Below, piece by piece: positions 1 to 6,922 of a stretch of DNA of 12,000 nucleotides. Position numbers and translations under genes: made by a program. Every line of letters starts with the position of its first letter. Position 1 is the stretch's first letter. Location: the NCBI GenBank assembly GCA_009923375.1, contig RFTO01000020.1:1-12000 (forward strand), given 5' to 3'. Under the pieces are notes generated by a model. That model had not been told where the DNA came from, did not search any database, and saw only the letters and a list, made by a program, of their open reading frames with translations. Origin of the DNA: Actinomycetota bacterium (lineage in GTDB: Bacteria > Actinomycetota > Actinomycetes > S36-B12 > UBA5976).

Positions 1-639
1 TGTCTCAGCTGCCTCATCCGCATGGTGTCCCTTCTTGGCAGAGATTGCCTGCCAATCCAAGCCCATCAGATGCCATCCAATGACGTTGCGTCGTCGCCAT
101 GAGGTGCGAATCTCGGCCAGTTCAGCTTCGGAGGCCGAACCCGGGTAGGCATCTCCGGACTTGATCTGCGCTGCAATGTCGGCGACGGATCGCACGGGCT
201 TTGGGAACACCGTGTGGTAAGCGTGCATCGACACGGCGCGATGGGCATCTGAGGACGCCACAGCCGTTCGGCCCTGTGCCGCGATGTAGGACAGCGACGC
301 TTCATCGAGGTCGGCGCGCCGGTCTGGGGATTTGGAAAGCAGGTCGTTGCCGTTCCATCTTTCGATGGCGGAGATTGACGGCGGCAAGTCAGGCAGATCG
401 AACTTGAGGGGCCCGGGAAGCGCACGTTTCACTAGGTCACGGAACGGGTGTGCCTGGATTGCCACCCATCCATCGGGCAGGTTCCGGGGCATTGGCATGA
501 GCGACCTCCATCCCCAGTCGTCTTCCACGCCTTCGCCGAAGACCAGAACGTGTCCGAAGTCAGCTGTCGACAGTTCCATCCCGACGATGACCGTCAGGTC
601 GTCCCCTGTCGCCTTCGCGAAAGTTCTTGCTTCGACGGC
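1..639 (-). pseudogene. PHP-domain metal-dependent phosphoesterase-like protein, C-terminal part; 5' end lost at junction, 3' end beyond window
   Basis: The minus strand is open from about 663 to base 1 in one frame. It reads like the second half of a PHP (polymerase and histidinol phosphatase) domain protein: IVGMEL then HVLVFG (about 575 to 530), AHPFR (439-453), AIERWNG further on, and the metal-site motif SSDAH (about 241-255) followed by a T-V-F segment and KSGDAYPG. In PHP proteins these His and Asp residues bind a di- or trinuclear metal centre that hydrolyses phosphoesters; the substrate cannot be told. The usual N-terminal HxH motif is absent because the frame closes with a TGA at 664-666, and upstream DNA codes in another frame for an FAA-hydrolase-family N-terminus. 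There is no start codon or ribosome site before the conserved part; the first in-frame ATG falls inside IVGMEL. The family call is fairly secure; whether the gene is broken in the cell or only in the assembly is not. Confidence 0.72.
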
Positions 640-782
640 TCCACTGGTGGCAGATGGATGGCGTCAGCGATTGCAACTTCGCGGCCGTCAGCGGCGACGA
701 GCACGTCACCCTCGCGGCGTACTTGAGTGGGGAAGCCATCGAGCAGGATGCGGCGGTACTCAGCCATGCGTGTATCAGCCAC
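594..782 (-). pseudogene. Truncated fumarylacetoacetate hydrolase family protein (HpaG-like), N-terminal fragment
   Basis: A short reading frame starts at GTG 782 (overlapping the hpaD stop) or, more likely, at ATG 767. It encodes an N-terminus typical of actinobacterial FAA-hydrolase-family enzymes: YRRILLDG, then QVRREGD, VAADGREV, and HLPPVEPSK. Full members run to roughly 250-290 residues and carry the metal-binding Glu/Asp residues and catalytic core after this point. Here the similarity ends abruptly after PPVEPSK, near 635, where the family usually continues with an I-I/L-x-V-H-L type segment. The frame then gives an unrelated basic tail and stops at 594-596. As third gene behind hpaE and hpaD it would be the 2-hydroxyhepta-2,4-diene-1,7-dioate isomerase / 5-oxopent-3-ene-1,2,5-tricarboxylate decarboxylase (HpaG/HpcE) of homoprotocatechuate breakdown. 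As written it cannot make an active enzyme. Confidence 0.75.
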
Positions 783-1683
783 GGGTCACCGACAGGCGCT
801 GAGATGAGGGGAATCCGCTGGCGGGTTGGTCGAACCAGATGTGTACCTGTCCGGTGCCGATGGAGTTCTCGTAGTCGCTATACAACCGGCCCGTCGCCGT
901 GCAATCGCCTTCGCCGACAGCGCCCATCATCATGAGGTAATGCTGGAAGCCAGCCTCAGGCTTGAACTTGCGGAACTCGTCATGTGTATTGAGTACGCGC
1001 GCATGGTCCCCAGCTTTGAACCACTCAATCCGCTCCTCATCAGCCGCTCGCGCGCCAGGGGAGAAGATATGCGAGAGGTCGCTGGATTCATGTTGGCGCA
1101 GGGTCCGAAGTGTGTGGAAGGTGTGCGATAGGGCGCCCGACGCAAGCAGCAAGACCTTGCTGTCGGTTTGCTCGATCGCCTCACCGAGGGCACGACCTAA
1201 ACGCAATGCATCCTCCGGCTCGGCTGTCTGGCAGACCCCGATGCTCACCCAGTTCTTGTCCAACCCCTCACCGAGGTACTTCCACAAGTTGATGGTCGCG
1301 TAATAGATGGGCAAGTAGGGATCGTCGATCGCCGTGACCCAGGTGCCGTGCTTCTCGCCGAGTGCAGCAGTTGCGAACGCGAGCTTCGGATCGCCGGTGA
1401 AGTCGAAGGGAATCTGCTTCATCCCGCGAGGCAACTCCTCGCTGGTGAACAAACCATGCCGGCGGTTGTGGGCAGTGATCACCCACTCAACTGTGGTGGC
1501 CCAGTGCGAATCGAGCACCACGACGGTGTCGTAATCGAGAGTTTCGAACACTTCTTTTCGCAGGCGTTCCAAGCCGGGCACCAATGAGATCTCGCGGCCC
1601 TCGTTTAGCTCATAGCGAACCTCCTGCGGCAACATGATCGTCGGCACGTGGGCCAAAAGACCCATCCCCACAACCTCACCCAT
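775..1683 (-). CDS. hpaD: 3,4-dihydroxyphenylacetate 2,3-dioxygenase (class III extradiol, LigB family)
   Basis: This 302-residue enzyme opens the ring of homoprotocatechuate with O2 and Fe(II), giving 5-carboxymethyl-2-hydroxymuconate semialdehyde in the cytoplasm. It follows the E. coli HpaD/HpcB pattern along its length: LLAHVP with metal ligand candidate H12, VVVLDSHW with H60, FTSEELP, then LLASGALSH with the likely acid-base His at 187, and a C-terminal GTGQVH. The third metal ligand should be a Glu in the C-terminal half; E243 in KPEAGF is a candidate. Length is close to the family's 280-300 residues. The start is ATG 1683, two bases after the hpaE stop, with a GGAAGGAAGG-type ribosome site inside the end of hpaE; an upstream in-frame ATG at 1704 would overlap hpaE and lacks support. 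The gene is translationally coupled to hpaE and its stop overlaps the possible GTG start of the next gene. Confidence 0.93.
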   Translation of the reverse strand: MGEVVGMGLLAHVPTIMLPQEVRYELNEGREISLVPGLERLRKEVFETLDYDTVVVLDSHWATTVEWVITAHNRRHGLFTSEELPRGMKQIPFDFTGDPKLAFATAALGEKHGTWVTAIDDPYLPIYYATINLWKYLGEGLDKNWVSIGVCQTAEPEDALRLGRALGEAIEQTDSKVLLLASGALSHTFHTLRTLRQHESSDLSHIFSPGARAADEERIEWFKAGDHARVLNTHDEFRKFKPEAGFQHYLMMMGAVGEGDCTATGRLYSDYENSIGTGQVHIWFDQPASGFPSSQRLSVTRG

Positions 1684-1685
1684 GG

Positions 1686-3152
1686 TCAGGCACCTTCCTT
1701 CCATCCATTCGGCGAGAACACAGTGTTCTTCACATCGCTGTAGAAATCGAATGACCAGGTGCCGCCTTCGCGGCCGACACCCGATTTACGCGATCCGCCG
1801 AAAGGCGCCCGCAAATCTCGCACAAAGAAGCAGTTGACCCAGATTGTTCCAGCCACCAGTTGGCTGGTGATGCGCTCGGCGCGATTGCGATCACCGACGG
1901 CGATGCAGGCGGCTAAGCCGAAGCGCGTTCCGTTCGCCATGGCGATTGCATCGCCGTCGGTGGCGAAGGTCTGCATCGTCAGCACCGGGCCGAACACCTC
2001 CTCGCAGACGATCTCGTCGCCGGCTGTGGCCGGCATGATCAACGTCGGCTCATAGAACAGATTGTCGTCGCTGACTCGGTGGCCGCCGAACACAATCGTG
2101 CCACCGGCCGCTCGGGCACGTTGCACGAAACCATCCACTCGGGCGACATGCTCGGGGTGGATGTTCGGGCCCATGTCGGTTGCCTCATCACGAGGATCAC
2201 CTTGCTTGATGCGGGACACACGTGCTTCGAACTTCTGCAGGAACTCTTCCGCGACGCCTTCCTGCACCAGCAGTCGGGTGCCAGCTAGGCACACCTGGCC
2301 GGCGTTGTCGTATTGCTCAGCTGCGAGTTCCACTGCCAGGTCGATATCAGCGTCATCGAAGATGATGGTCGGGCTCTTGCCGCCGAGCTCGAATGAGCAA
2401 GGCGTCAAGTTCGCGGCGGCAGCCTTAGCCACCAGCACGGCTGTCGGCACAGAGCCAGTGAAGGAGATTCGCGAGATGCCGGGATGTGCAACCAACGCGG
2501 CGCCGGCGTTCTCGCCGTAGCCCTGCACCACGTTGAACACGCCGTCAGGTAACCCAGCCTCAGCGACGATGTCACAGAGAAGCGACGCCGTCAGTGGCGT
2601 CCACTCAGCGGGCTTCAAGATCACGGTGTCGCCGCTGGCAAGTGCCGGCGCAATCTTCCAGGTGGCCAACATCAACGGGGCATTCCACGGAGTAATCAGC
2701 GCACATACGCCTGAGGGATCCCAGGACACCACATTCGTGTGCCCGCGGGTCTCGAAAGGCTCGTGGTGCAGGTCGTTGATGAGGTAGTCAGCGAAGAAGC
2801 GGAAGTTGTGCGCCACTCGCGGCATGACTCCGCGCCGGTGCGAGCGGAGCAGCGCGCCGTTATCCATCGTCTCAACGATGGCGAGATCCTCAAGGCGCTC
2901 CTCTACCAAGTCGGCAATGCGGTGCAGGATCGCCGCCCGCTGTGCCGGCGGGGTGGCCGACCACGCAGGGAAAGCAGCCCGCGCAGCCGTCACAGCAGCG
3001 TCCACCTCAGCGTCGCCGCCGCTGGAGATGTGGCCTAGCAGCGAGCCGTCCACAGGTGAGTGGTCGGGGAATGTCTCGGTTGAGGCAACTCGCTGTCCGC
3101 CGATGAAGTGCCTGGTGTCGATCTGGACTCCAGCGACTGTCATCTTGCTCAT
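1686..3152 (-). CDS. hpaE: 5-carboxymethyl-2-hydroxymuconate semialdehyde dehydrogenase
   Basis: This is an NAD(P)-dependent aldehyde dehydrogenase of 488 residues, the usual length. It oxidises the semialdehyde made by HpaD to 5-carboxymethyl-2-hydroxymuconate. Visible family residues are N157 in PWNAPL, K180 in ILKPAEW, FTGS at 231-234, catalytic-base E255 in FELGGKSP, nucleophile C288 in GQVCLAG, and E385 in EEVFGP. The C-terminal VRDLRAPFGG and SGVGREGG are especially close to HpaE and related muconic-semialdehyde dehydrogenases, and coupling to hpaD supports that substrate. The frame stays open up to GTG/ATG codons at 3209 and 3323, but ATG 3152 has a good GAGGAG site about 8 bases upstream and the conserved domain begins just after it. 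A gamma-glutamyl-aminoaldehyde dehydrogenase role is the main alternative, because a gamma-glutamyl hydrolase gene is divergent next door. Confidence 0.9.
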   Translation of the reverse strand: MSKMTVAGVQIDTRHFIGGQRVASTETFPDHSPVDGSLLGHISSGGDAEVDAAVTAARAAFPAWSATPPAQRAAILHRIADLVEERLEDLAIVETMDNGALLRSHRRGVMPRVAHNFRFFADYLINDLHHEPFETRGHTNVVSWDPSGVCALITPWNAPLMLATWKIAPALASGDTVILKPAEWTPLTASLLCDIVAEAGLPDGVFNVVQGYGENAGAALVAHPGISRISFTGSVPTAVLVAKAAAANLTPCSFELGGKSPTIIFDDADIDLAVELAAEQYDNAGQVCLAGTRLLVQEGVAEEFLQKFEARVSRIKQGDPRDEATDMGPNIHPEHVARVDGFVQRARAAGGTIVFGGHRVSDDNLFYEPTLIMPATAGDEIVCEEVFGPVLTMQTFATDGDAIAMANGTRFGLAACIAVGDRNRAERITSQLVAGTIWVNCFFVRDLRAPFGGSRKSGVGREGGTWSFDFYSDVKNTVFSPNGWKEGA

Positions 3153-3278
3153 CAGGTGTTGCTCCTCGTAGTTGTGCGGCGCCGGCTGAGTGTTGGCCAG
3201 TTCTTGCATGTGTTTCCTTGCGTGCTCAACTCGGCTCTTGTCGCTCGCGAACGTCCAACGTGAGCGCCTCGAGCAGAG

Positions 3279-3296
3279 ACTTTCGGCGACGAAAGT
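3279..3296. promoter_or_regulatory. Perfect inverted repeat, probable repressor operator of hpaE promoter
   Basis: ACTTTCG and CGAAAGT form two perfect 7-bp arms around GCGA. The site lies immediately downstream of a -10-like TATCTC read toward hpaE, where a repressor would block initiation. Homoprotocatechuate operons are often controlled by MarR- or GntR-type repressors, but none is encoded in this window. A small RNA hairpin in the hpaE leader is the alternative reading. Confidence 0.45.
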
Positions 3297-3319
3297 GAGA
3301 TACGCCAAAGTCCAGCATG

Positions 3320-3349
3320 ACACTAGCCCACCGATAAGTCCGTTAGTGT
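3320..3349. promoter_or_regulatory. Inverted repeat ACACTA-N18-TAGTGT overlapping the rightward start region
   Basis: Two perfect 6-bp arms lie at 3320-3325 and 3344-3349. The right arm coincides with a -10-like hexamer for the GATase gene, and the left arm lies upstream of the presumed hpaE -10. A protein bound here could act on both divergent promoters. Six-base arms can arise by chance. Confidence 0.3.
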
Positions 3350-3356
3350 GTGGTGC

Positions 3357-4055
3357 GTGCGAACGCGTATCGCGATCTTAGGTCGATTTGCTCACAGTGT
3401 GAGCTGCCTTCGCCACCCCGGTGTGGTGGTCTCCCGTCCGATCCTGGAATCCCTGTGGCGAGCTGGCGCCGAGCCGCTGATGTTGCTGCCTATCGACGAA
3501 CCTGCGGGAATGGACTGGTCGAGCAGATTGGCAGGCTTCGATGGCATTGTGATGCCCGGCGGCGCCGACCTCAATCCCACTCGCTACACCGATGAGCCCG
3601 TTGACCCCCACGTGTACGACGTTGATGATGTTCAGGATGCGGCCGACATCTCACTGATTCAATGGGCGCGGCACCACGAATTCCCCTTGTTGGCCGTTTG
3701 CCGTGGGTTGCAGGTGCTCAATGTGGCAATGGGTGGCACTTTGGAGCAGCATTTTGATCCCACTCATCAGCACCTCCGCCATGACGTAGCCATCACGACA
3801 GCACACGATTTGATCGGCATCGCTAAGGAGTCGGCGAACGTGTCCTGTCATCACCACCAGCGCGTGGCCCGCGTCGCCGATGGCCTGACTGTGGTGGCTC
3901 GGGCGGCAGACGGCACGGTCGAAGCCGTAGTTGGGACACATGAGCCAAATATCGTCGCAGTTCAATGGCACCCCGAAGACACTTCCGCTGCCGACCCGGT
4001 GCAGCAGCAAGTGTTCGACGCATTCGTGCAACGTCTCGTTGACGCTGCGCGGTAA
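3357..4055 (+). CDS. PuuD-type gamma-glutamyl hydrolase (class I glutamine amidotransferase, peptidase C26)
   Basis: A 232-residue cytoplasmic hydrolase of the gamma-glutamyl-gamma-aminobutyrate hydrolase family, which removes glutamate from gamma-glutamylated amine products. Seen in order: an N-terminal RIAILGRFA strand, a GVVVSRPILE helix, GIVMPGGADLNP (oxyanion region, about 63-74), the nucleophile elbow AVCRGLQ with C115, and QWHPE with H205 and E207 completing the Cys-His-Glu triad. Length is a little under E. coli PuuD (about 254). GTG 3357 is preferred: it sits seven bases after a -10-like TAGTGT, has no ribosome site, and fits a leaderless mRNA; GTG 3348 would add three residues. The P450 gene follows 15 bases downstream, clearly co-transcribed. 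The natural substrate is unknown; the GS-like gene at 7816 is the likely source of gamma-glutamyl conjugates. Confidence 0.82.
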   Translation: MRTRIAILGRFAHSVSCLRHPGVVVSRPILESLWRAGAEPLMLLPIDEPAGMDWSSRLAGFDGIVMPGGADLNPTRYTDEPVDPHVYDVDDVQDAADISLIQWARHHEFPLLAVCRGLQVLNVAMGGTLEQHFDPTHQHLRHDVAITTAHDLIGIAKESANVSCHHHQRVARVADGLTVVARAADGTVEAVVGTHEPNIVAVQWHPEDTSAADPVQQQVFDAFVQRLVDAAR

Positions 4056-4070
4056 CCAAGGAGAGAGATT

Positions 4071-5321
4071 ATGAGTAGCGCAAAGGACATCCGCCTGGAC
4101 GACCTCGATCTTTTCGAGGCAGCGCCGCCGTGGTCCACCTTCGACCAACTGCGAGCCGAGGACCCCGTCCACTGGGATGAGGAAGACTCACCCAACCAAG
4201 GTTTCTGGTCCATCACGCGCTATCACGACATCGTCAATGTGCTGCGTGATTCGCAAACGTTCTCCAGCCAGGTCGGCGCGGCTAACCTCGAGGAACTCGA
4301 CGAGGAGCAGATGGAAGCCCGGCAGTCGATGCTGGAAACCGATGGCGAGCGACACCGCGCTTTGCGAAGGATCATGCAGCCAGAGTTCACTCCTAAGGCA
4401 GTGGCCGGTTACGAAACATTTCTGCGGGGGCTCACTGCGATGACCCTCGATGCCGCTCTGCCACAAGGAGAGTTCGACTTCGTCAAGGAGGTCAGTGCCG
4501 ACTTTCCCATTCGGGTACTCGCTCGGATGCTTGGCGTTCCTGATGAAGACACCGGCCAGCTGATCGACTGGGGAAACCGGATGGTTGGCAACACCGACCC
4601 CGAGCATGCTGATGTGCTGCTCGGCAGCGAGGAGAGTGAGAAGTACCGACTGCTGCCGTTCCGCTCGCCAGCTGCACTCGAGGTCTTCGACTACGGATTC
4701 AAGCTCCGCACCGAGAGGCTCGGCGGCAGTGGCGTGGACTTGGTGTCGACACTGGTGAACACGGTCCCGGCTGATGGCATCCCTTTGAATGATCGCGATT
4801 TCCGGAGTTATTTCCTGTTGTTGGTTGTGGCGGGCAACGAAACCACGCGCCACGCCATCAGCCACACGATGAATGCGTTGATCGACAACCCCGATCAGCT
4901 TGCGTTACTACAAGAGCGACCTGACTTGATCCCGTGGGCGGTGGAGGAGTTCCTTCGTTACGGATCGCCGGTGTATCACTTCCGCCGCACCGCCACCAAA
5001 GATGTGCAGATGCACGGCAAGGACATCAAGACCGGCGACAAGGTGGTGGTGTGGTTCGCCTCCGGCAACCGCGATTCTGCAGCCTTTGAGAACCCTTACG
5101 ACTTCGATGTGCAGCGCATGCCAAATGAGCACATGACTTTCGGTCGCGGTGGTCCTCACATGTGTTTGGGCAACGCACTGGCACGTCTAGAGATTCAAAT
5201 CATGTTCGAGACTCTTCTGCCGCGCATCGCCAAGATTGAGCGCGCCGGCGAGCCCGAGCGACTGCGCAGCAACTTTGTCAACGGCATCAAGCGCTTCCCT
5301 GTCAAGATCACCACGGCGTAG
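4071..5321 (+). CDS. Cytochrome P450 monooxygenase (soluble bacterial class I)
   Basis: This 416-residue soluble P450 uses electrons from ferredoxin to insert one oxygen atom into an organic substrate. It has the helix-C segment DGERHRALRR (91-100), the I-helix oxygen-activation motif AGNETT (254-259), the K-helix ExxR at E293-R296, and the heme loop FGRGGPHMCLG with cysteine ligand C365. The C-terminal LRSNFVNGIKRFPVKIT resembles the actinobacterial sterol/terpene/fatty-acid hydroxylase group (CYP124/125/142-like), though the substrate cannot be assigned by eye. ATG 4071 follows an AAGGAGAG ribosome site at 4058-4065, 15 bases after the preceding hydrolase gene, so the two are probably one operon. 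No ferredoxin or reductase is nearby, so redox partners must come from elsewhere. Adjacency to a gamma-glutamyl hydrolase hints at an amine-derived substrate. Confidence 0.92.
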   Translation: MSSAKDIRLDDLDLFEAAPPWSTFDQLRAEDPVHWDEEDSPNQGFWSITRYHDIVNVLRDSQTFSSQVGAANLEELDEEQMEARQSMLETDGERHRALRRIMQPEFTPKAVAGYETFLRGLTAMTLDAALPQGEFDFVKEVSADFPIRVLARMLGVPDEDTGQLIDWGNRMVGNTDPEHADVLLGSEESEKYRLLPFRSPAALEVFDYGFKLRTERLGGSGVDLVSTLVNTVPADGIPLNDRDFRSYFLLLVVAGNETTRHAISHTMNALIDNPDQLALLQERPDLIPWAVEEFLRYGSPVYHFRRTATKDVQMHGKDIKTGDKVVVWFASGNRDSAAFENPYDFDVQRMPNEHMTFGRGGPHMCLGNALARLEIQIMFETLLPRIAKIERAGEPERLRSNFVNGIKRFPVKITTA

Positions 5322-5542
5322 AGGAGCCGTCCGCGGCTTGCGTCGCGAGCATGCGTGCCAGTGGGCGGCCGGCGCTCATTCGCAACCGCGGGGGCGGTTC
5401 AGCCAGTTCGGACTCAAGTCCGCGGAATCTCACTGCCAAGTGACATCGGTAGCCTTGAAAGATTCAAAAAAAAAATAACAAAATTCACAAAGAAACTTGC
5501 TTTATCTCTAGACAAAACTGGTTAACAGTCCACGATAGGTAC
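5322..5542. other. Intergenic region with long inverted repeat, A10 tract and AT-rich leader
   Basis: The first part (5322-5420) is GC-rich and holds an 11-bp inverted repeat with one bulge (5331-5342 with 5381-5391). A smaller self-complementary site CGGACT-CA-AGTCCG lies at 5409-5422. From about 5461 composition changes sharply: ten consecutive A residues at 5466-5475 and an A/T-rich stretch up to ATG 5543. The AT-rich part probably carries the promoter of the next gene, but no clear -35/-10 pair could be fixed. No U-run follows the GC-rich repeat, so it is not a textbook terminator. Confidence 0.5.
5331..5391 (+). repeat. Inverted repeat / possible structured 3' UTR after P450
   Basis: CCGCGGCTTGCG (5331-5342) can pair with CGCAACCGCGG (5381-5391), 11 base pairs with one bulged C. 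Between them GAGC (5347-5350) and GCTC (5374-5377) can form an inner helix. Ten bases after the P450 stop codon, the structure could end or stabilise the upstream mRNA. It lacks a T tract, so a factor-independent terminator is doubtful. Confidence 0.3.
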
Positions 5543-6916
5543 ATGAAAAATACGCCGAAGTTATTCAATTCTGCCCTGGGTGCATTCACGAAAGTGGGCA
5601 AGTCTCATACCCCCGCCTGCAAGACTGCGAAACCCTCCGTAGTTGTGCTTGCATCGCTCGTTGCAGCCTTCTTCCCGACGGTCGCCGGAATCGCTGCAAC
5701 GGGGCTCCCTGGAGCTGTCGACACACGATTTGGGCACACCGGAAGCATCAGCAGATCGGGCGCACCTCTTGCCGCCGCGAGGTACGGCTCGAACATCTAC
5801 GTCGCTCGTGGCCAAGCCAATCTTGCGATGTCTGTGTATGCAGTCACCTCGGCTGGGCGCGACAGTTCGGCATTCGGCAACGCCGGCGCCTATGCAGTGG
5901 CGACCGCCGGGCAAGTAGTCCTGAAAGCCACGTCGCGAGGACTGGTCGCTATCTCGGGGCGCGGCAGTGGCGACGGACCCGGCGTCGGCTTCGCATATTT
6001 GACTTTCTCAGGAGTCGCCGACCCAGCGGTGACCGCGAGCTCTCGAGGTGCTCTAACGAGGGTCGGCCCAGGGCAGCTCTTTTGGTCGGACCCTGGTTAC
6101 GCGATGGGACGTGTCGACAATGTTCTAGTCCAAGGCGCAGTGCGGCTGCCTGATGGCTCGTTGAGAGTCTGCATCGACCGCTACTTCTCCGCGACGGGAG
6201 AGCGTCACGTTTCGCTCCTTGGCCTGGCTCCCACCGGTGGTCTCGACTCGCGAGTCGGGCCTGGTGGATTGCGTTCGATTCCGTCAGTGGCGTCCTGCCG
6301 AGGACTCGGCCAGGACTCGAGCCAGCGCCTGTACATCACCGGGACTTCGACCGCAGGCGACGCAAGCGCGGTAATAACTCGAACGAACCGCGATGGACTT
6401 CTCGACAGAACATACGGCACAGCCGGCAGTGTGCGGGTCTCCATTCCTGGTGCATCGCTGACGCCGATTTCCAACTTGGCCAGCACCGCAAGTAGTGGAC
6501 TTACATTCGTTCCAATGTCGATGACTCGATTTGGGCGCAAGGTTGAGGGCGTAATCGTGAGAGTTGAGGGTGCAGGTCTGTGGGATCGCAGCTTTGGCTC
6601 GCAAGGGATATCTACGGTGCCTGGCTCTGCGACACAAATAAGCAGCGAGATCGGATCCTTAGACTTCGCGCCATCTGCCCGACTAGTTGTCGGAGCAGCC
6701 ACGACGAGCCTTTCGTCCAAGCGCACCTTCCTTTGGCGCTTGGACGAGGCAACCGGGGTCACTGATAAGAGCTTCGGCACGGCCGGCCTGGTCATGACCA
6801 AGAGCTGGACGATTGCAGCCCTGCCCGTGACTGCCACTCGCCTGATTCAGGTCGGTGCGGTGCCGCTTGACGGGCAGTCGCACACTGCGACGCGATTGGT
6901 CGGTCGCTACAACTGA
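5543..6916 (+). CDS. Exported delta-60 repeat (beta-propeller-like) protein, function unknown
   Basis: A 457-residue protein with a long basic N-terminus, then a hydrophobic segment at about 31-52 (PSVVVLASLV onward) ending in A-rich residues that suit signal-peptidase cleavage near GIAATG. It should be secreted or anchored. Copies of the delta-60 motif (D-x-x-FG-x-x-G) recur at about 60-66, 108-114, 235-242 (degenerate), 288-294, 347-354 and 408-414, for example LLDRTYGTAG, LWDRSFGSQG and VTDKSFGTAG. The family is thought to form propeller-like repeats and is common in secreted proteins; no enzymatic residues are recognisable. Cysteines 210 and 252 could pair outside the cell. The start ATG 5543 has only a weak ribosome site (ATAGGT) and an AT-rich leader unlike its neighbours. 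It seems unrelated to the metabolic genes around it and may be a later insertion. Confidence 0.75.
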   Translation: MKNTPKLFNSALGAFTKVGKSHTPACKTAKPSVVVLASLVAAFFPTVAGIAATGLPGAVDTRFGHTGSISRSGAPLAAARYGSNIYVARGQANLAMSVYAVTSAGRDSSAFGNAGAYAVATAGQVVLKATSRGLVAISGRGSGDGPGVGFAYLTFSGVADPAVTASSRGALTRVGPGQLFWSDPGYAMGRVDNVLVQGAVRLPDGSLRVCIDRYFSATGERHVSLLGLAPTGGLDSRVGPGGLRSIPSVASCRGLGQDSSQRLYITGTSTAGDASAVITRTNRDGLLDRTYGTAGSVRVSIPGASLTPISNLASTASSGLTFVPMSMTRFGRKVEGVIVRVEGAGLWDRSFGSQGISTVPGSATQISSEIGSLDFAPSARLVVGAATTSLSSKRTFLWRLDEATGVTDKSFGTAGLVMTKSWTIAALPVTATRLIQVGAVPLDGQSHTATRLVGRYN

Positions 6917-6922
6917 CGTCGA

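Larger units (their letters stand above)
3153..3356. promoter_or_regulatory. Divergent control region between hpaE operon and gamma-glutamyl hydrolase/P450 operon
   Basis: About 200 bp without a convincing gene. It separates the minus-strand hpa operon from the plus-strand GATase-P450 pair, so it must hold both promoters. Toward hpaE there is a -10-like TATCTC (complement of 3297-3302) directly next to an 18-bp palindrome at 3279-3296. Toward the GATase a -10-like TAGTGT lies at 3344-3349, seven bases before GTG 3357. The hpaE leader would be about 140 bases long. Promoter calls are inferred from sequence only. Confidence 0.55.

Noticed and set aside
66..425. Open frame of 119 codons on the minus strand
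   Set aside because: Overlaps the PHP-domain coding sequence in another frame; its product is Arg/Pro/Ser-rich low-quality sequence with no family motif.
332..802. Open frame of 156 codons on the plus strand
   Set aside because: Antisense to the PHP and hpaG fragments, which show family motifs; no ribosome site or recognisable domain.
3153..3323. N-terminal extension of HpaE up to 57 residues
   Set aside because: The extension has no aldehyde dehydrogenase similarity, would run through the palindrome and promoter region, and ATG 3152 has a good GAGGAG ribosome site.
4188..4865. 225-codon open frame antisense to the P450
   Set aside because: The P450 on the other strand has all heme and oxygen-binding motifs; the antisense frame is a by-product of codon bias.
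5397..5426. tRNA-like T-arm (GGTTC and nearby short palindrome)
   Set aside because: Spacing and loop do not fit a T-arm and no acceptor, D or anticodon arm can be drawn.
5455..5475. TTGAA-AGA-TTCAA hairpin followed by A10 as a terminator
   Set aside because: The stem is only five A/T-rich pairs and the run is A rather than T on the plus strand; on the minus strand the T run precedes any stem.
6205..6837. 210-codon open frame antisense to the delta-60 gene
   Set aside because: The plus-strand frame has a signal-like segment and repeated motifs; the antisense product resembles nothing known.
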